A stretch of DNA of 64,000 bases from Cacajao melanocephalus (GCA_963573385.1 CAUYLG010047285.1:1-64000); one strand, 5' to 3'. Positions 28,893 to 43,419 are shown, counted from the stretch's first letter. The notes: generated from the sequence alone by a model not told the origin. Numbers and translations: made by a program.

Positions 28893-29438
28893 CTTGATAC
28901 ATCATTGGTCCTGCAGACCCATTTACCACTGGTCACAAACACTATTTATTTATACCAGCTACTCAAACTCAAGAATTTAACTTGTGTTATGGAATTATTT
29001 ATAATAACTGTAGGTTACTTTAAGAGGAGAACTGCCCTTTGTTAGTGTCTAATAATCAATAAAATTACTGCAAAAATGTCTCTCAGCTTTAGAGGATGGG
29101 ACAAGGGAAGAAAGGAAGTTTTAAACAAATTATTCCTTAAATTTAAAAAAAAAAAAAAACAGACCTTAGTAAAACACAGATTGTTTGCTCTCAGCCCTAA
29201 CCTGCCTGTTTGCTGAAAGAAGCTTTTGAAAAGAGACTGCATTGCTACCCAGGAATAGGTTACACTTGTCATAAAGCTCTACTCAGGATGTTCTGCCCTA
29301 GAAGGAAATAAGGAGCTCTTGAGGCTGGAGAAATTATTGACCATGCTTTCTGACTCTTTGTATCAGAATGAAAGAATGAAATTATGTTTATGTTCAAAAT
29401 CAACCATTAAGATATCTAATCTCTTCTACTAATGGTAC

Positions 29439-29867
29439 CTCCTAAATGTTAAGGCCCAAACTTTCTTTGGCCACAATATAACATATAAGTAATCCACATT
29501 AAAATGTCCATGCTCTTTGACCTAGAAATTCTACTTCTAATAATTTATCTTGAGAAAATTACCATTAAAAAAATGGCAAAAATTAGGTCCAGGTGTTTTC
29601 GTTGTACCTTTATTTATGGTAACAAGAAACGTATGCAACCTAAGCAAGCATCTAACCAGGAGAATCGGTTAAACAAATTGTGTTATGTTTCAATGTTAGA
29701 GTACTGTGGTTCTTGTAAGTAATTTTATAGAAGGATATTCAATGGTGTGGAAAGTTATTTGTGGCATATTAAATGGAAAAAAACCCATGTATCCAGAAAG
29801 TATTTTTTGGAATTTTAATAAAAATATATGTTGAAATATACAGAAATATTAAGGGTTTGGTTTCAAG
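29439..29867 (+). mobile_element. Ancient LINE 3' region, left part
   Basis: Old LINE text (..CTCTTTGACCTAGAAATTCT.., ..GTTAAACAAATTGTGTTATG..) of HAL1/L1ME character. It is interrupted by the Tigger element and resumes at 30836. Confidence 0.6.
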
Positions 29868-30835
29868 TCACCATAATAAAGGCAGTATGACAATAAAGCA
29901 AGTCAAATGGATTTTTCTGGTTTCCTAGTACATATAAAAGCGATGTTTACACTCTTAAGTGTGCAATAATAGTATTATGTCAAAAAAATGTACATGCCTT
30001 AATTAAAAGATGCTTAATTGCTAAAAATGCTTACGCTCATCTGAGCCTCCAGTGAGTTGTCATCTTTTTGCTGGTGCAGAGTCTTGCCTCATTGTTTGTC
30101 TGCTGACTGGTCAGAGTAGTGTTGACTGGTCGGCAGGAGTTGCTAAAGGTTGGGGTGGCTGTGGCAATTTCTTAACAAAAGACAACCATGAAGTTTGTTG
30201 CATTTATTGACTTCTCCCTTCACTAAAACTTTCTCCATATAAGTAATAAGGTTGTTTTGCTTTCTTATTTGTATGTTCAATGGAGTAGCACTTTCAGCCT
30301 CATTCAACAATTCAGCATTCCCAACTTGGCTGGTTAGCACAAAAGGCCTAGCTTTCAATCTCTCTTGGCTTTCCACATCCCTTCCCCACTAAGCTTAATC
30401 ATTTCTAGCTTTTGATTTAAAGTGAGACTTGGAACTCTTCACTTGAACACTTAAAGGCCATTGTAGGATTATTCATTGCCCTAATTTGAATATCACTGTG
30501 TCTCAGGGAATAGAGAGGAGAAAGGAGAATGGCAGGTCAGTGAAGCAGTAAGAACACACACATTTAACTTCAAGTTCACCATCTTACATGGGCACAATTT
30601 GTTGGCTCCCCAAAATGATTACATAACAATTAGTAACATCAACTATCACCAATCACAGATCACCATAACAGACATAATAATATGAAAAAGTTTGAAATGT
30701 CGCCAAAATTTGACACAGAGATACAAAGTGAGCATGTGCTGTTGGGGAAAAATGGCACCAATAGACTTGCTCTGTGCAGGGTTGCCACAAACCTTCAATT
30801 TGTAAAAAGCACAATAAAGTGAAGTATGCCTATAT
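29868..30835 (-). mobile_element. Tigger1-like DNA transposon, internally deleted
   Basis: Minus-strand Tigger1 text. The right end (..CACAATAAAGTGAAGTATGC) mirrors the family's 5' terminus, and the left end shows the ACTTGCTTTATTGTC-like 3' terminus on the minus strand. Inside, the start of the transposase gene is joined directly to its last part near 30205, so most of the coding region (by my estimate about 1.4 kb of a 2.4-kb element) is gone. A 77-codon frame at 30143-30376 is a relic across this junction. Confidence 0.8.
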
Positions 30836-30965
30836 ACAAAGAAAAATCATCATAATGTTAATGGTGGTTATTTCTGAATGGTGAGATTACAGGTAGTTTT
30901 TCTTTTCACTTGGCTTGAAAGTTTTACAGTGAACAATGCATTCAGCTTTTTTATTCAGAAAAGTT
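30836..30965 (+). mobile_element. Ancient LINE 3' region, right part
   Basis: It continues the LINE split by Tigger: ..GTTAATGGTGGTTATTTCTG.., ..GTTTTACAGTGAACAATGC... Confidence 0.6.
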
Positions 30966-31312
30966 TGTTTCAAAACACTATAAGGCTTAGTTAAAATAAT
31001 TTGGTAAGAGTTTTAATCAAAGTATTGCCTTGGTCGACCAAGAAGTACAGAATATCACTGAGGGCTGTTCATTTCATTTTGAATAAGAGCAGATGGTAAA
31101 AGACCAAGAGCAGTACTGGGTGCCGCTCTGTAGAAAAGAAGGGTCAGTGTTTGGAGAAGGAAGGGTCCAGAAGGAAGCTATTGAAGGCAGATACTTTGTT
31201 GGCTCTGCTTTGCTTTAGTAAGGACAAATAGAAGCTGTGAAGAGTAGTATTTTCACCTTACCGCAGAGAGAAGGAACTGTGAGTAACATTTGTACATTTA
31301 CTTTTTAATTCT

Positions 31313-31611
31313 GTTTTTTTTTTTTGAGACAGAGTCTCACTCACTCTGTCACCCAGGCTGGAGTGTAGTGACACTATCTTGACTCACTGCAACCTCCACT
31401 TTCCAGATTCAAGTGATTCTCCTCCCTCAGCCTCCTAAGTAGCTAGGATTACAGGCACCCGCTAGCATGCCCAGCTAATTTTTGTATTTTTAGTAGAGAT
31501 AGGGTTTCATCATTTTGGTCAGGCTGGTCTCAAACTCCTTGCCTCAAGCAATCCATCCGCCCCGACCTCCCAGAGTGCTGGGATTACAGGCATGAGCCAC
31601 AGTGCAAGGCC
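31313..31611 (-). mobile_element. Alu (AluS-like), minus strand, with 14-bp TSD
   Basis: A full-length Alu flanked by the perfect direct repeat TACTTTTTAATTCT at 31299-31312 and 31612-31625. Confidence 0.95.
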
Positions 31612-31625
31612 TACTTTTTAATTCT

Positions 31626-34600
31626 TAAGATTGCTATATAGTTACTATCTGGCCATCTGGTTACTAACATTGGTCCAGGGTTATTACTAGACAAAAATTC
31701 AAAAACCAAAAAATGAAGACTTTTTTTTTTTTTGACAATGGGGTAAGAGCTGCAATAGCTTCTGAGATTTCAGATAAGATATTTGAAGACCTCACCAGCT
31801 TATCATAACAACCAAACTGACTTTTGAAAATAATTATAAAATTTAGGTATGTGGAGCACAGAAAACCCTATTGAAACCTTTAAAGTTTTATTGTACTACT
31901 AAAACGATTGCTTCTCCAAAAACTAGTAATGCCAGGAATGTTGTGGTTTTTTCCTTTTCAAAATATCCCTGGGCTATTTATAGTTCTGGGTCTTCCTTTA
32001 CAGAATTATCAGTGTGACATAAATGTTAAATTTTAAATAAATAATTCCTGAAGTTCATAAATAATACCTGAATGCATCAAAAAATACATATATTCTAATA
32101 ACTGTAGGAATCATCTCTTTGATATTCATAAACTTTCTATTCTTTATTCCTTTTTGAGTAAGTGTTTATTCTTTCCAATGGTTTTCATAGGAAGGTGGGA
32201 GGGTGGTGGTAACAATGCTTTCCAATTTATTGTAACAATATCCTCTCCCTAATTGTGAATCACTGGTTTAGAATACAGCAAAAATGGCAGCTTGCAGTGA
32301 GATTCAGAGCAAAGCATCTTTCTGCTCTGAAAGACTCTGACCACTACTGTAGTCTCTTAATCTATTCTTAAGTATATTGGACATGTTAAATAGAATTATT
32401 GTTCACTTATTTCATACAACCCAAATATCTTATTTTACATTTCTGTATTTTATTCAGTTGCTATCATATATGATCAATAATCAGTGTTCAGTGGACTGCT
32501 GGGATTTGGTAAAGCTAGTATCTTTCGATGCTGATCTCATCTTTATCAGTTTCAGCAATCAAACATTTTCTTAATATGTTTTAACTTTAGTTATCTTACT
32601 GAAAAGTATCACATTCTATTTGAAAGGTATTATTTCTTAAATGCTTTAGGCTGTGTAAAATCAGAGTTGAGAATGAGAAAAGATTGGAGAATAAAGAGGA
32701 AATACAAAAAGGGCAATGAACAACCCTTTAATAATTGCTAACGTGATTAGCTTTTGCTGCCTTTTTTTTTTCTCTTTTTCTTTTGCCTACTTCTAAAAGT
32801 TCCTTTCATTTTCTTCTCTTTCCCCTTTTTATCCATTCCTTTTTGTTAATGTGCCTCTCATTGATAGGGGATATCAGCTGACTAGGAAAATAGTAGAAGG
32901 TGTGAGCTTCAGACCTGAGAGGCATGGAGCGAAACAAAGTTTTCTCTAGTATTGACATTTCCTTTTTCCAGAAGGGGGATGTGAGCCCACTGACCTTTCA
33001 AAATAGCAGAGATGGTAGGGAGCCTGCCCCAGCCAAGACCTTCACCAGGATTTCCCTGGATGTTCCCACAGCTGAATGAAATTCTCAAGCATCAGGAACT
33101 AACTCTTTTCTTTCGTAGAGACAGCTATGCATTTTTGTTAACTGTGGCCCAGTTAAGACCCATTCAAATGAATCCGAATGATTTTGTGTGCCTTTTCTAG
33201 AAATTCAAAGGTACCTCATGACAATTTGCCATGAAAGTGAATTTAATTTTCCTATAAATCAAATCCATCAAGGAAAATACCTCAGTGAGAGACAGCTTTT
33301 CGCCTAGTGACCAGAGAAAGTGACTCTGTGTGAAAGTACAGAAACGGAAAGGCAGTAAAGTTGACCTTCAGGAAAGAAAAGCTCATTTTAGATTTAGAAA
33401 ATATACCATATGCCTGTGTGCGCATGCAAACACATACACGCAAAACACAGCTTAGTTGACTGAGTATTTTGAATCAGTTTTTGAACTGGAAATCTGCAGG
33501 ACTTAATTGTTTGTTTGATTGTTGTAGTTTTTTTAAATTTTGTTTAATTAGAATAGGACTTACCATCAGGCAAAGAACAGTTTTTCTTGGTAGCTTGGAA
33601 TTCCTAATTAGTATTATCTGTATCTTCCTTAAGAACTACAATGTGTTGCTTTTTGTCTTTTCCTGTTCCTATATGAGATCATTTTGTAAACACTAGATCG
33701 TTATCCTACATAGGATCATTTGGTAAACAGAAATTTGGAATGATTTAATAACACAAGAAATACAAAAGAAAAGGGTATAGATATTATTCCTGAATTTTTT
33801 TTTGCATATTTAAAAATTAAGAGCACAAAGTAGAAAATTTTTTAGAATCATGATAACTACCTACCTCTGGATCAAAGTAAAATATACCAAAACCATGGTG
33901 TTTTTTCAATGCATGTAATTGTTCCTTGGCTTGCTTATTTTGATTTACTCTCTGTTTTTTCAAGATTACTGATAATCCGTTTTATGTAGTTTGTATAAAC
34001 ATCTGGCTTGGTTTCATTGATTGCCACTTAATAACTTCAAACAAACAGTCAGTTGGGCATTTTATTTTAATCTAGATTTTTTGAAAAGTTTCTCCACTTT
34101 TAAGACTCTGCATTTCTACACCATGCAGTCAACTCACAGAAGTGTAAGCTAAACAACTACTAATTGTTTTAGGCTTCTGTGTGTTGGAGCAGTTTGTTAT
34201 ATGGTATTAATATGACAGTACCTGACTGATACACCTTGATTTGTTAGTATTCAAATATAGTTGCCTCTTGTTAGTCATTAGTATAGAAGCATATGGACCA
34301 TGAATGGCAAGACCTCGAATGAGTTCATGATCTTATTCCCAGGATGTGTTATCAAATTAAATTTTAAGATACAATGGATTTTCTTTTTCTTTTACAATTT
34401 GCTGAATATAAAAGACTCTACATCTCCTTGATATCAGTGTCCTTTTTTTCCATGAATTAATACCACAAATCATAAGACTGGGAATCTTGAGTGATACTAT
34501 ATTACCTTTCTCCATTTAATATGTTTATCTCACTGTATGGCATTTGTGTGTCTGGATTTTGGGGGGAATAAATTATTCCAGTACAATTAGTGGTAAAGCA

Positions 34601-35189
34601 TGTTTTGATAAACAAAACACTGTTTTCTTATTGTTTTGCAGGAACAAAACACTAGAACCGCATCCAGGAGATACAAAGCCTCATTGTTGAGTTGGTTGTT
34701 AACTTGATACAGAAACAGTTAAGATAGCCAGTCATTTATCATAGCGGACATTGGCATATGCAAGAAGACTTGTAGCACTTCGCTAAGGAGGATGGCTTGG
34801 TAGAAAAAAGGTTTTGGGTCACAGCTTTCTTATCTCTAAATTCTAGGCCCTTCCTACCTGTAAGCTATGATACACTGTACCAGAAGCACTTTTTCAATAT
34901 GCGAAATGCCTTTATTTCCTAATCCCACCATCTTTATCAAGGATTTATCAAAGTCTAGAAGCTGAGCTGATCAGGCTTGGCCAGTAGATACCCTTGTCTG
35001 TCCCAGTGTATTATTCTACCTTAAAAATACTTCGTTATATTCAGGTACTTGTACTCTAATACCATATTTGTGTTGCTGAAAAACTTTGCATTCTACAAAA
35101 TCACACAATAAGAATAATAGAGATCATATGGGGAAAGAGTGCTAGGGACAGAACATTCAATATCAATGTAACTTTGTAACCAGAGCAAT
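31626..35189. other. Intronic stretch without recognised feature
   Basis: 3.5 kb with no recognised repeat, the longest such stretch in intron 1. It has a T-rich run near 31720. Open frames are short and not splice-bounded. Confidence 0.45.
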
Positions 35190-35327
35190 CCTAATAAAAA
35201 GAGAAACATGGTTAAATCTCCACTGGATTTGCATCCAGAATCAGTCCAGTTAAGTATTCCCAGTAAAAAGAGTAACATGGTTAATTCTCCACTGGATTTG
35301 CATCCAGAATCATAGTCCAGTTGATTC
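35190..35327. repeat. 69-bp tandem duplication
   Basis: Units 35190-35258 and 35259-35327 share AACATGGTTAA, CTCCACTGGATTTGCATCCA and CAGTCCAGTT-like blocks with a few differences. Confidence 0.88.
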
Positions 35328-36949
35328 TTTGCATCCTTGAGTTCTAGGATTCATGCTTCCTTCTTCAAAATGTAGGTCCTTGGGGGCACTTATGTCTAAT
35401 TGAGGTCAGTTTTATCAAAATTAAATATCTAACCCTGATATAGACCTCTATTAGTCAGGTGTTTTTAAAACCCGGGAAGAAATGCCTTGGAGGGATCTTC
35501 ATCCTCATTCGTGGCTTTCTTGAAAATGTCCCTATTTGCTGTAAGGAAGGACTCAGAATTTTCAGGAGTTGTATTAAAGATCTTTACATATTGTTCAGGC
35601 TTGCTTTTAATAATGAGAAACCTTGGCATGGATTGATTCAAACCATTAGTGTGCTGGAAAAAATACATATAAACGAAAACAACTTTTATTCTGACATTTT
35701 TCTTCAATTTATTAAATATATATGAGCAGACTCAAAGGAACATATATTAATAAAGACCGTAGTCTAATTACATTTCATAGTCATTTCTTTTTTCATCATT
35801 TATCTACAAAATATAATGTCTATAACGAAATATGTCTTCTTCCAAAACCTATAGAAAAGGTAATATATTTTCCTAAAAAACAGAAACCATTTTTTAACCC
35901 TTACTCTATGTAGTGTTTATCTTCTTATGCTAACTTATAAAGTCATACAATTGATCATACCAACTTTTCATTAGAACAGTGGTTTGTGCCTTCACATAAA
36001 GCATATCTCTGTCCAAGCAGTTGGGAGTAGTAAAAAAATAAAATAAGATAAAGTAAAAAAATAAAATACAAAACATATCCCAGCCACCATCAGGAAATTA
36101 CATTAGACTCACTGTGTAAAAAAAATCAGTATATTCTCAAAGCCCCCAAGTTGATTCATGTATACTGTTAGGATTGAGAATTGTTGCCTGAAAATAAAAA
36201 TAATGGTATTCATTAGGATGTCATTTTCAGTCAAGTTCCATTTAGACATTCCATAGAAGCCAGTGCTAATCAGATTAACTGCTGGCATAATTCATTGTTA
36301 ATTGTTATGAGTAATTTGCAACATGTACCATTCATATAAACTAGACCACGTATTCTTTTAGAGATAAGAGATTTATATCACTTTTTGGATTTATTTTTGT
36401 AATTGTTATGTAAAACAGGAAATTTAATACTGTATCCGAAATACTAGGAGTAAAATCTATTGTGTCTTGTTTTATTGTCCAGCATCATTTTATTACCTCA
36501 CCCTTCCTCTGTGAAGTCAAATGATTTTTCTGATGTGGTCACATATTTGTAGAGGATTCTATTACATCATGGAGATGGGATTTATGATACTTAATGTCAC
36601 TGAGAACATAAGAGTAATGGTCAGTAGACAATTAAATTGGAAGATTATATTTTTTAAATGTCCTGAACAAGACTGAATCTCAGGTGTTTTGCAGGAACTT
36701 TAAAAGACTGCTTATAACTATATTTTCTAACAGCAGTCCAAATTCTGGTGAGTCCAAGTAACTTGAAGAAAAAGGACTTATTAAATGCCTCAAAGTAAGG
36801 CCAAACCACCTGCGTTAGCAGGCAGGCATGTAACTGGAACTAGAGGAAATTAATCTAGTAATTTAGTATCTTACTTGCTAGATATGGGCTATCTTAAAAT
36901 TATACTTTGTTTTTTTTTCTCCTCTGATGCTTCTGACGTTCTTTTTTCT
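35328..36949. other. Intronic stretch without recognised feature
   Basis: 1.6 kb of AT-rich sequence with nothing recognised. Confidence 0.4.
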
Positions 36950-38410
36950 TTAACTTTAAAAAAGTTTTTGTGGATACATACTAGGTGTATGTATTTATGG
37001 AATAACTGAGATATTTTGATACACACATATAATGCATAATAATCACATTAGGATAAATAAAATATCCATTACCTTAAGCATTTATCCTTTATTTGTCTTA
37101 CGAACATTCTAATTTTACTCCTTTAGTGATTTTTTTAATGTAGAATACATTATTATAGAGGGTAATCACTTAATTGTGGTATGAAATACTACATCTTATT
37201 TATTCAGTTTAACTATAGTTATACCCATTGGCCATACTCCCTTCCTCCTGCCCCCTACTACCCAGCCTTTGGTAACTATCCTACTTTCTATCTCCATGAC
37301 CTCAGTTGTTTTGATTTTTAGTTCTCAAAAATAAGTGAGAACATGCAAAGTTTGTCATTCTGTTTCCAGCTCATTTCACTTAATATAATAACTTCCAGTT
37401 CCATCCACGTTTTTGCAAATGACAAGATCTCATTCTTTTTTTATGGCAGAGTGGAGTACTATTTCTTTATTCCTCCACTGATGGACACTTAGGTTGCCTC
37501 CAAATTTTGGCTATTGTGAACAGTGCTGCAACAAACAGGAATGCAGATTATCTCTTCAATATACTGAGTTACTTTCTTTTGGGTATATACTTAGCAGTGG
37601 GATTGCTGGATCACATGGTAGTCCTATTTTTGATTTTTTGAGAAAGCTTCATGCTGTTCTCCATAGTGGCTGTACTAATTTATGTTCTCACCAACAGTGT
37701 ATGAGGGTTCCCTTTTTTCCACATTTTCAGCAGCATTTATTATTTTCTGTCTTTTAGATGAAAGCCATTTTAACTGGGGTGAGATGACATTAATTATAGT
37801 TTTGATTTGCATTTCTCTGATGATCAGTGATGTTGAGCACCTTTTCATATGTCTGTTTGCCATTCGTATGTCTTCTTTTGAGAAATGCCTGTTCAGATCT
37901 TTTGCCCATTTTAAAATCAGATCATGAATTTTTTTTTTCTTATAGAGTTGTTTGAGCTGATTATATTCTGGTTATTAATCTGTTGTCAGATGGATACTTT
38001 GCAAATATTTTCTCCCATTCTGTGAGTTGTTTCTTCACTTTGTTGATTGTTTCCTTTGCTGTAGAGAAGCTTTTGAACTTTATGAGATTCCATTTGTTCA
38101 TTTTTGCTTTGGCTACCTGTGCTTATGAGGTATTTGTTACTCAAGAAATCTTTGTCTCGTCCAGTGTCCTGGAGAGTTTCCCAGTGTTTTTCTTTCACTA
38201 GTTTCAAACTTCGAGGTATTAGATTTAAATCTTTAATCAATTTTAATATGATTTTTGTATATAGCAAGAGATAGGGACCTAGTTTCATTCTTCTGCATAT
38301 AGACACGCAATTTTCCCAGTACCATTTATGAAGAGACGACTGTTCTTTTCCAGTGTATGTTCTTGAAACCTTTGTCAAAAGTGATTTCACTCTAGATGTA
38401 TGGATTTTTT
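36950..38410 (-). mobile_element. L1 ORF2 C-terminal part and 3'UTR, minus strand
   Basis: Reverse-complement L1 text: 3'UTR (36950 to about 37330), then ORF2 3' sequence (..CATTTCTCTGATGATCAGTG.., ..TTTGCAAATATTTTCTCCCA..). It ends abruptly at about 38410 where 5'UTR text of the same orientation begins. Confidence 0.85.
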
Positions 38411-39866
38411 TCTTGGTTTGAGGATGGCGAATTCCCCTCACCCTCGGGTGGGTCCAAAGGTGCCATCTAGGAGCCAGGACCTAGAGTCAGAAATTGTAGG
38501 AATCTACCTAGTGCTGTATTCCACTGTGACTGAGCTAGTACCCAAGCCATAAGACAATGACTTTCCTACCTTTCCAAAAGCAGAGAAGTCTCTCCCTATG
38601 GCCACCACTACTGCAGACCTGTGGCAAGTACTGTCTGGCTACCACCTATGTTCACTGAAGGCCCAAGGGCGCCTCAGTCACCTTGTGGTGAATGCTGCCC
38701 GGCCTCGCACCCTCTCTTCAGGGCAGTGGGCTCCTTGCTGGTCCAAGGCAGGTCCAGAAATGTTGTCCAATAGCCAAGGCCTGGAATGAAGGACCCTAGA
38801 GTCTGCTTGGTGCTCTACTCCACTGTGGCTGGTACCTAAACTACAAGACCAGATCCCCTTTGCTCTTCTTCCCTTTCCTTTTCTCCAGCAGAAAGAGTCT
38901 CTTCTATAGCCACCACCGTTGGGAATGTGCTGGGCCACACCTAAAGCTCGCACATCTCTGAGTCTCACCCAAGGCCCACAGCAAGTATTTCCTGGGTACT
39001 GCTGCTAATTATTCAGGGTCCAGAGACTCTTTAGTCACCTGAATTCTGCCCAGGACTAGGTCCTTCCCCCCAGAGCAGTGAATTCCATTCTGGCCTAGGG
39101 TGTGTCTAGAAATGTGGTTCCAGAGCTGGGGCCTGGAATGGGGTCCTCAGGACTCTGCCCATTACCTGTGTACTGTGGATGAGCTGGTATCTAAGTTCCA
39201 AGGCAAAGTCCTCTTTATTCTCCCCTCTGCTTTACTCAAGTGAAGGGAGAGCATCTCCAGAGCTGCGAGCTATGCTGCCTGGAGTCTAGGGAGAGATGGC
39301 ACAAGCACTCCCTTAGACACTTTGGCTGGTGTCTCACTGGGTCACATGCACCCCACATCTACTGGCAGTCCTTGTGGCCTAGTGCCTTTCAAATTTATTT
39401 GGGACCTAAGCACACCTTAGCATGTGGCTTGCTGGAACTCAGGTTGTGACTGCTGGGATGAGTGATTCCCCTCTGACTAGGGGTGGTCTAAATGCTCCCT
39501 CCATGTGCACCTGCCAGGTTCTACCTGGTGTTGCTTTCAGCTGTAACAGGGCAACACTGAGTTACAATGCAAAGTCCCACAATCACTGCACTCTCCCCCG
39601 ACCAAACATATGGATTCTCTCTCCAAGCTACATGGCCACTGCTGGGGGATGGAGGAAGGGTGACTTGTTAATTCAAGACTGTCTTTCCTCCCCTCTTCAG
39701 TGCCTCTTCCAGGGATATGAAGTTAAAACTGGTACTGTGATTGCTCACCTGATTTTTCGTTCTTATGAAGGTGCATTTTTTTTGTGTGAATAGTTTTTCA
39801 ATTTGCTGTTCCTGGCAGGAGGATTACCGGTGAAGGTTTCTATTTGACCATCTTGCTCCCTGACAT
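38411..39866 (-). mobile_element. Old L1 5'UTR with about 350-bp monomers, minus strand
   Basis: On the minus strand it starts at 39866 with GGGAGCAAGATGGTCAAATA, an L1 head, and its first 250 bp parallel the plus-strand copy at 2540. Units repeat about every 345-352 bp: GGGCAGTG at 38721 matches GAGCAGTG at 39073, and GAATTCCCCTCACC near 38430 matches GATTCCCCTCTGAC near 39464. GC-rich open frames here (for example 38678-38968 minus, 39422-39793 plus) are 5'UTR by-products, not genes. Confidence 0.8.
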
Positions 39867-39936
39867 TCTAAAGTTGTGGTGTTAGATGTGTCTGTGAACA
39901 TGACCAGCCTCTCTGGTAGAAAAGATGTGGATTCTT

Positions 39937-39991
39937 CCGCACTCCAGCCTGGGGCAACAGAGTGGGACTTCGTATCAAAAAAAAAAAAAAA
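39937..39991 (+). mobile_element. Extremely 5'-truncated Alu (3' end and A tail only)
   Basis: About 40 bp of Alu 3' end (CACTCCAGCCTGGGGCAACA) and an A16 tail lie between near-identical 12-bp repeats, ATGTGGATTCTT (39925-39936) and ATGTGGGTTCTT (39992-40003). Confidence 0.85.
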
Positions 39992-40323
39992 ATGTGGGTT
40001 CTTTGAGGGTAGGGTAGCTCTATTTCTTCGATTGCTCGCTCCTCAGTATCTAGCACAGCCTTTTGCCTGAAAGTAGACTAGAAGGGAGAATTACTTTTTA
40101 GGGAAATAAGTTCATAAAATTGTGATAAAATGAGTATCAACTAAGACTTGCCTAACTTTAAGAAAGTTTCTATCTCATATACTAGAACCAAAAGACAATT
40201 TATTAATTTTCCTTTTCAAGTCATTGAGTGTTGCTTTATAGCAATTTTATATACTAATTTGTAGTATGAGAAATATATATGTATTGTTTGAAAAGTTTGA
40301 GAAATTCACATGTTCAAAAATAA

Positions 40324-42639
<2,316 letters not shown>

Positions 42640-42926
42640 TATATTACATTCCCAACAACAGTACACAAGGTTATCAATGTCTCTACATCCTTGTCAACAC
42701 TTGTAATTTTCTGTTTTTTTTTTTTAATAATGGCCATCTTAGGAGGTGTGAGATGATATCTCATTGTGGTTTTGATTTCCATTTCCCTGCTGATTAGCAC
42801 CTTTTCATATACCTATTGGATGTTTGTATGTCTTCTTTGAAGAAATGTCTATTCATGTCCTTTGCTTATTTTTTAAACTTATTTTTTTTTTTTTTTTTTG
42901 CTATTGAGTTTTAGGAGTTTTTAATA
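42640..42926 (-). mobile_element. L1 ORF2 fragment, minus strand, left part
   Basis: Reverse-complement L1 ORF2 (..GTGAGATGATATCTCATTGT..) with T12 and T18 runs. It continues after the Tigger-type insert as GCTGGATATTAATCCCTTTT at 43390-43409. Confidence 0.8.
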
Positions 42927-42928
42927 TA

Positions 42929-43386
42929 CAGTTGACCCTTGAACAATGCAGGGATTAGGGTCACCAGCCCCCCTGCCCAGTCAAAAATCTGTGTATAACT
43001 TTTTACTCCCTCAAAATTTAACTACTTGGAGCCTACTGTTGACCAAAACATAACATAAACAGTCGATTCACATTTATTTTGTATAAATATTATATACCAT
43101 ATTCTTAACAATAAAATAAGCTAGAGAAAAGAAATATTTTTTAAAAACATAAGAGAAAATATATTTACTGTTCATGAAGTGGAAGTGGATCATCATAATT
43201 GTCTTCCAATTGCATAGGCTCAGGAAGAGAATAGATTAGTTACGCTGTTTCAGAGGTGGCTGAGGCTGAAGATACGGACAAGGTGGAAGGGGAGAGAGGA
43301 GACATCGGCACACTTGGTATAAACTTTTTTTGAAAAAAATTCCTGTGTAAGTGTAGTTCAAAGTCGTGTTTTTTGGGGGTCAACTG
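42929..43386. mobile_element. Tigger-type DNA transposon (Tigger3/Golem-like)
   Basis: It starts CAGTTGACCCTTGAACAA and ends GGGGGTCAACTG, inverted terminal repeats of the TcMar-Tigger class. The element is 458 bp, probably non-autonomous. It sits after TA (42927-42928) and is followed by CA, as expected for a TA target with one change. Confidence 0.8.
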
Positions 43387-43419
43387 CATGCTGGATATTA
43401 ATCCCTTTTCACTGACTCA

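Noticed and set aside
30143..30376. 77-codon minus-strand open frame
   Set aside because: It reads across the deletion junction of a Tigger1 transposase, a relic.
34628..34730. Possible exon after a TTATTGTTTTGCAG acceptor
   Set aside because: No GT donor at a sensible distance and the frame has stops; it does not resemble ZNF277 coding sequence.
37986..38441. 151-codon minus-strand open frame
   Set aside because: It is L1 ORF2 C-terminal sequence in a truncated element, a retrotransposon relic rather than a host gene.
38678..39793. GC-rich open frames of 96 and 123 codons
   Set aside because: They fall in a monomeric L1 5'UTR; GC content and absence of stops explain them.
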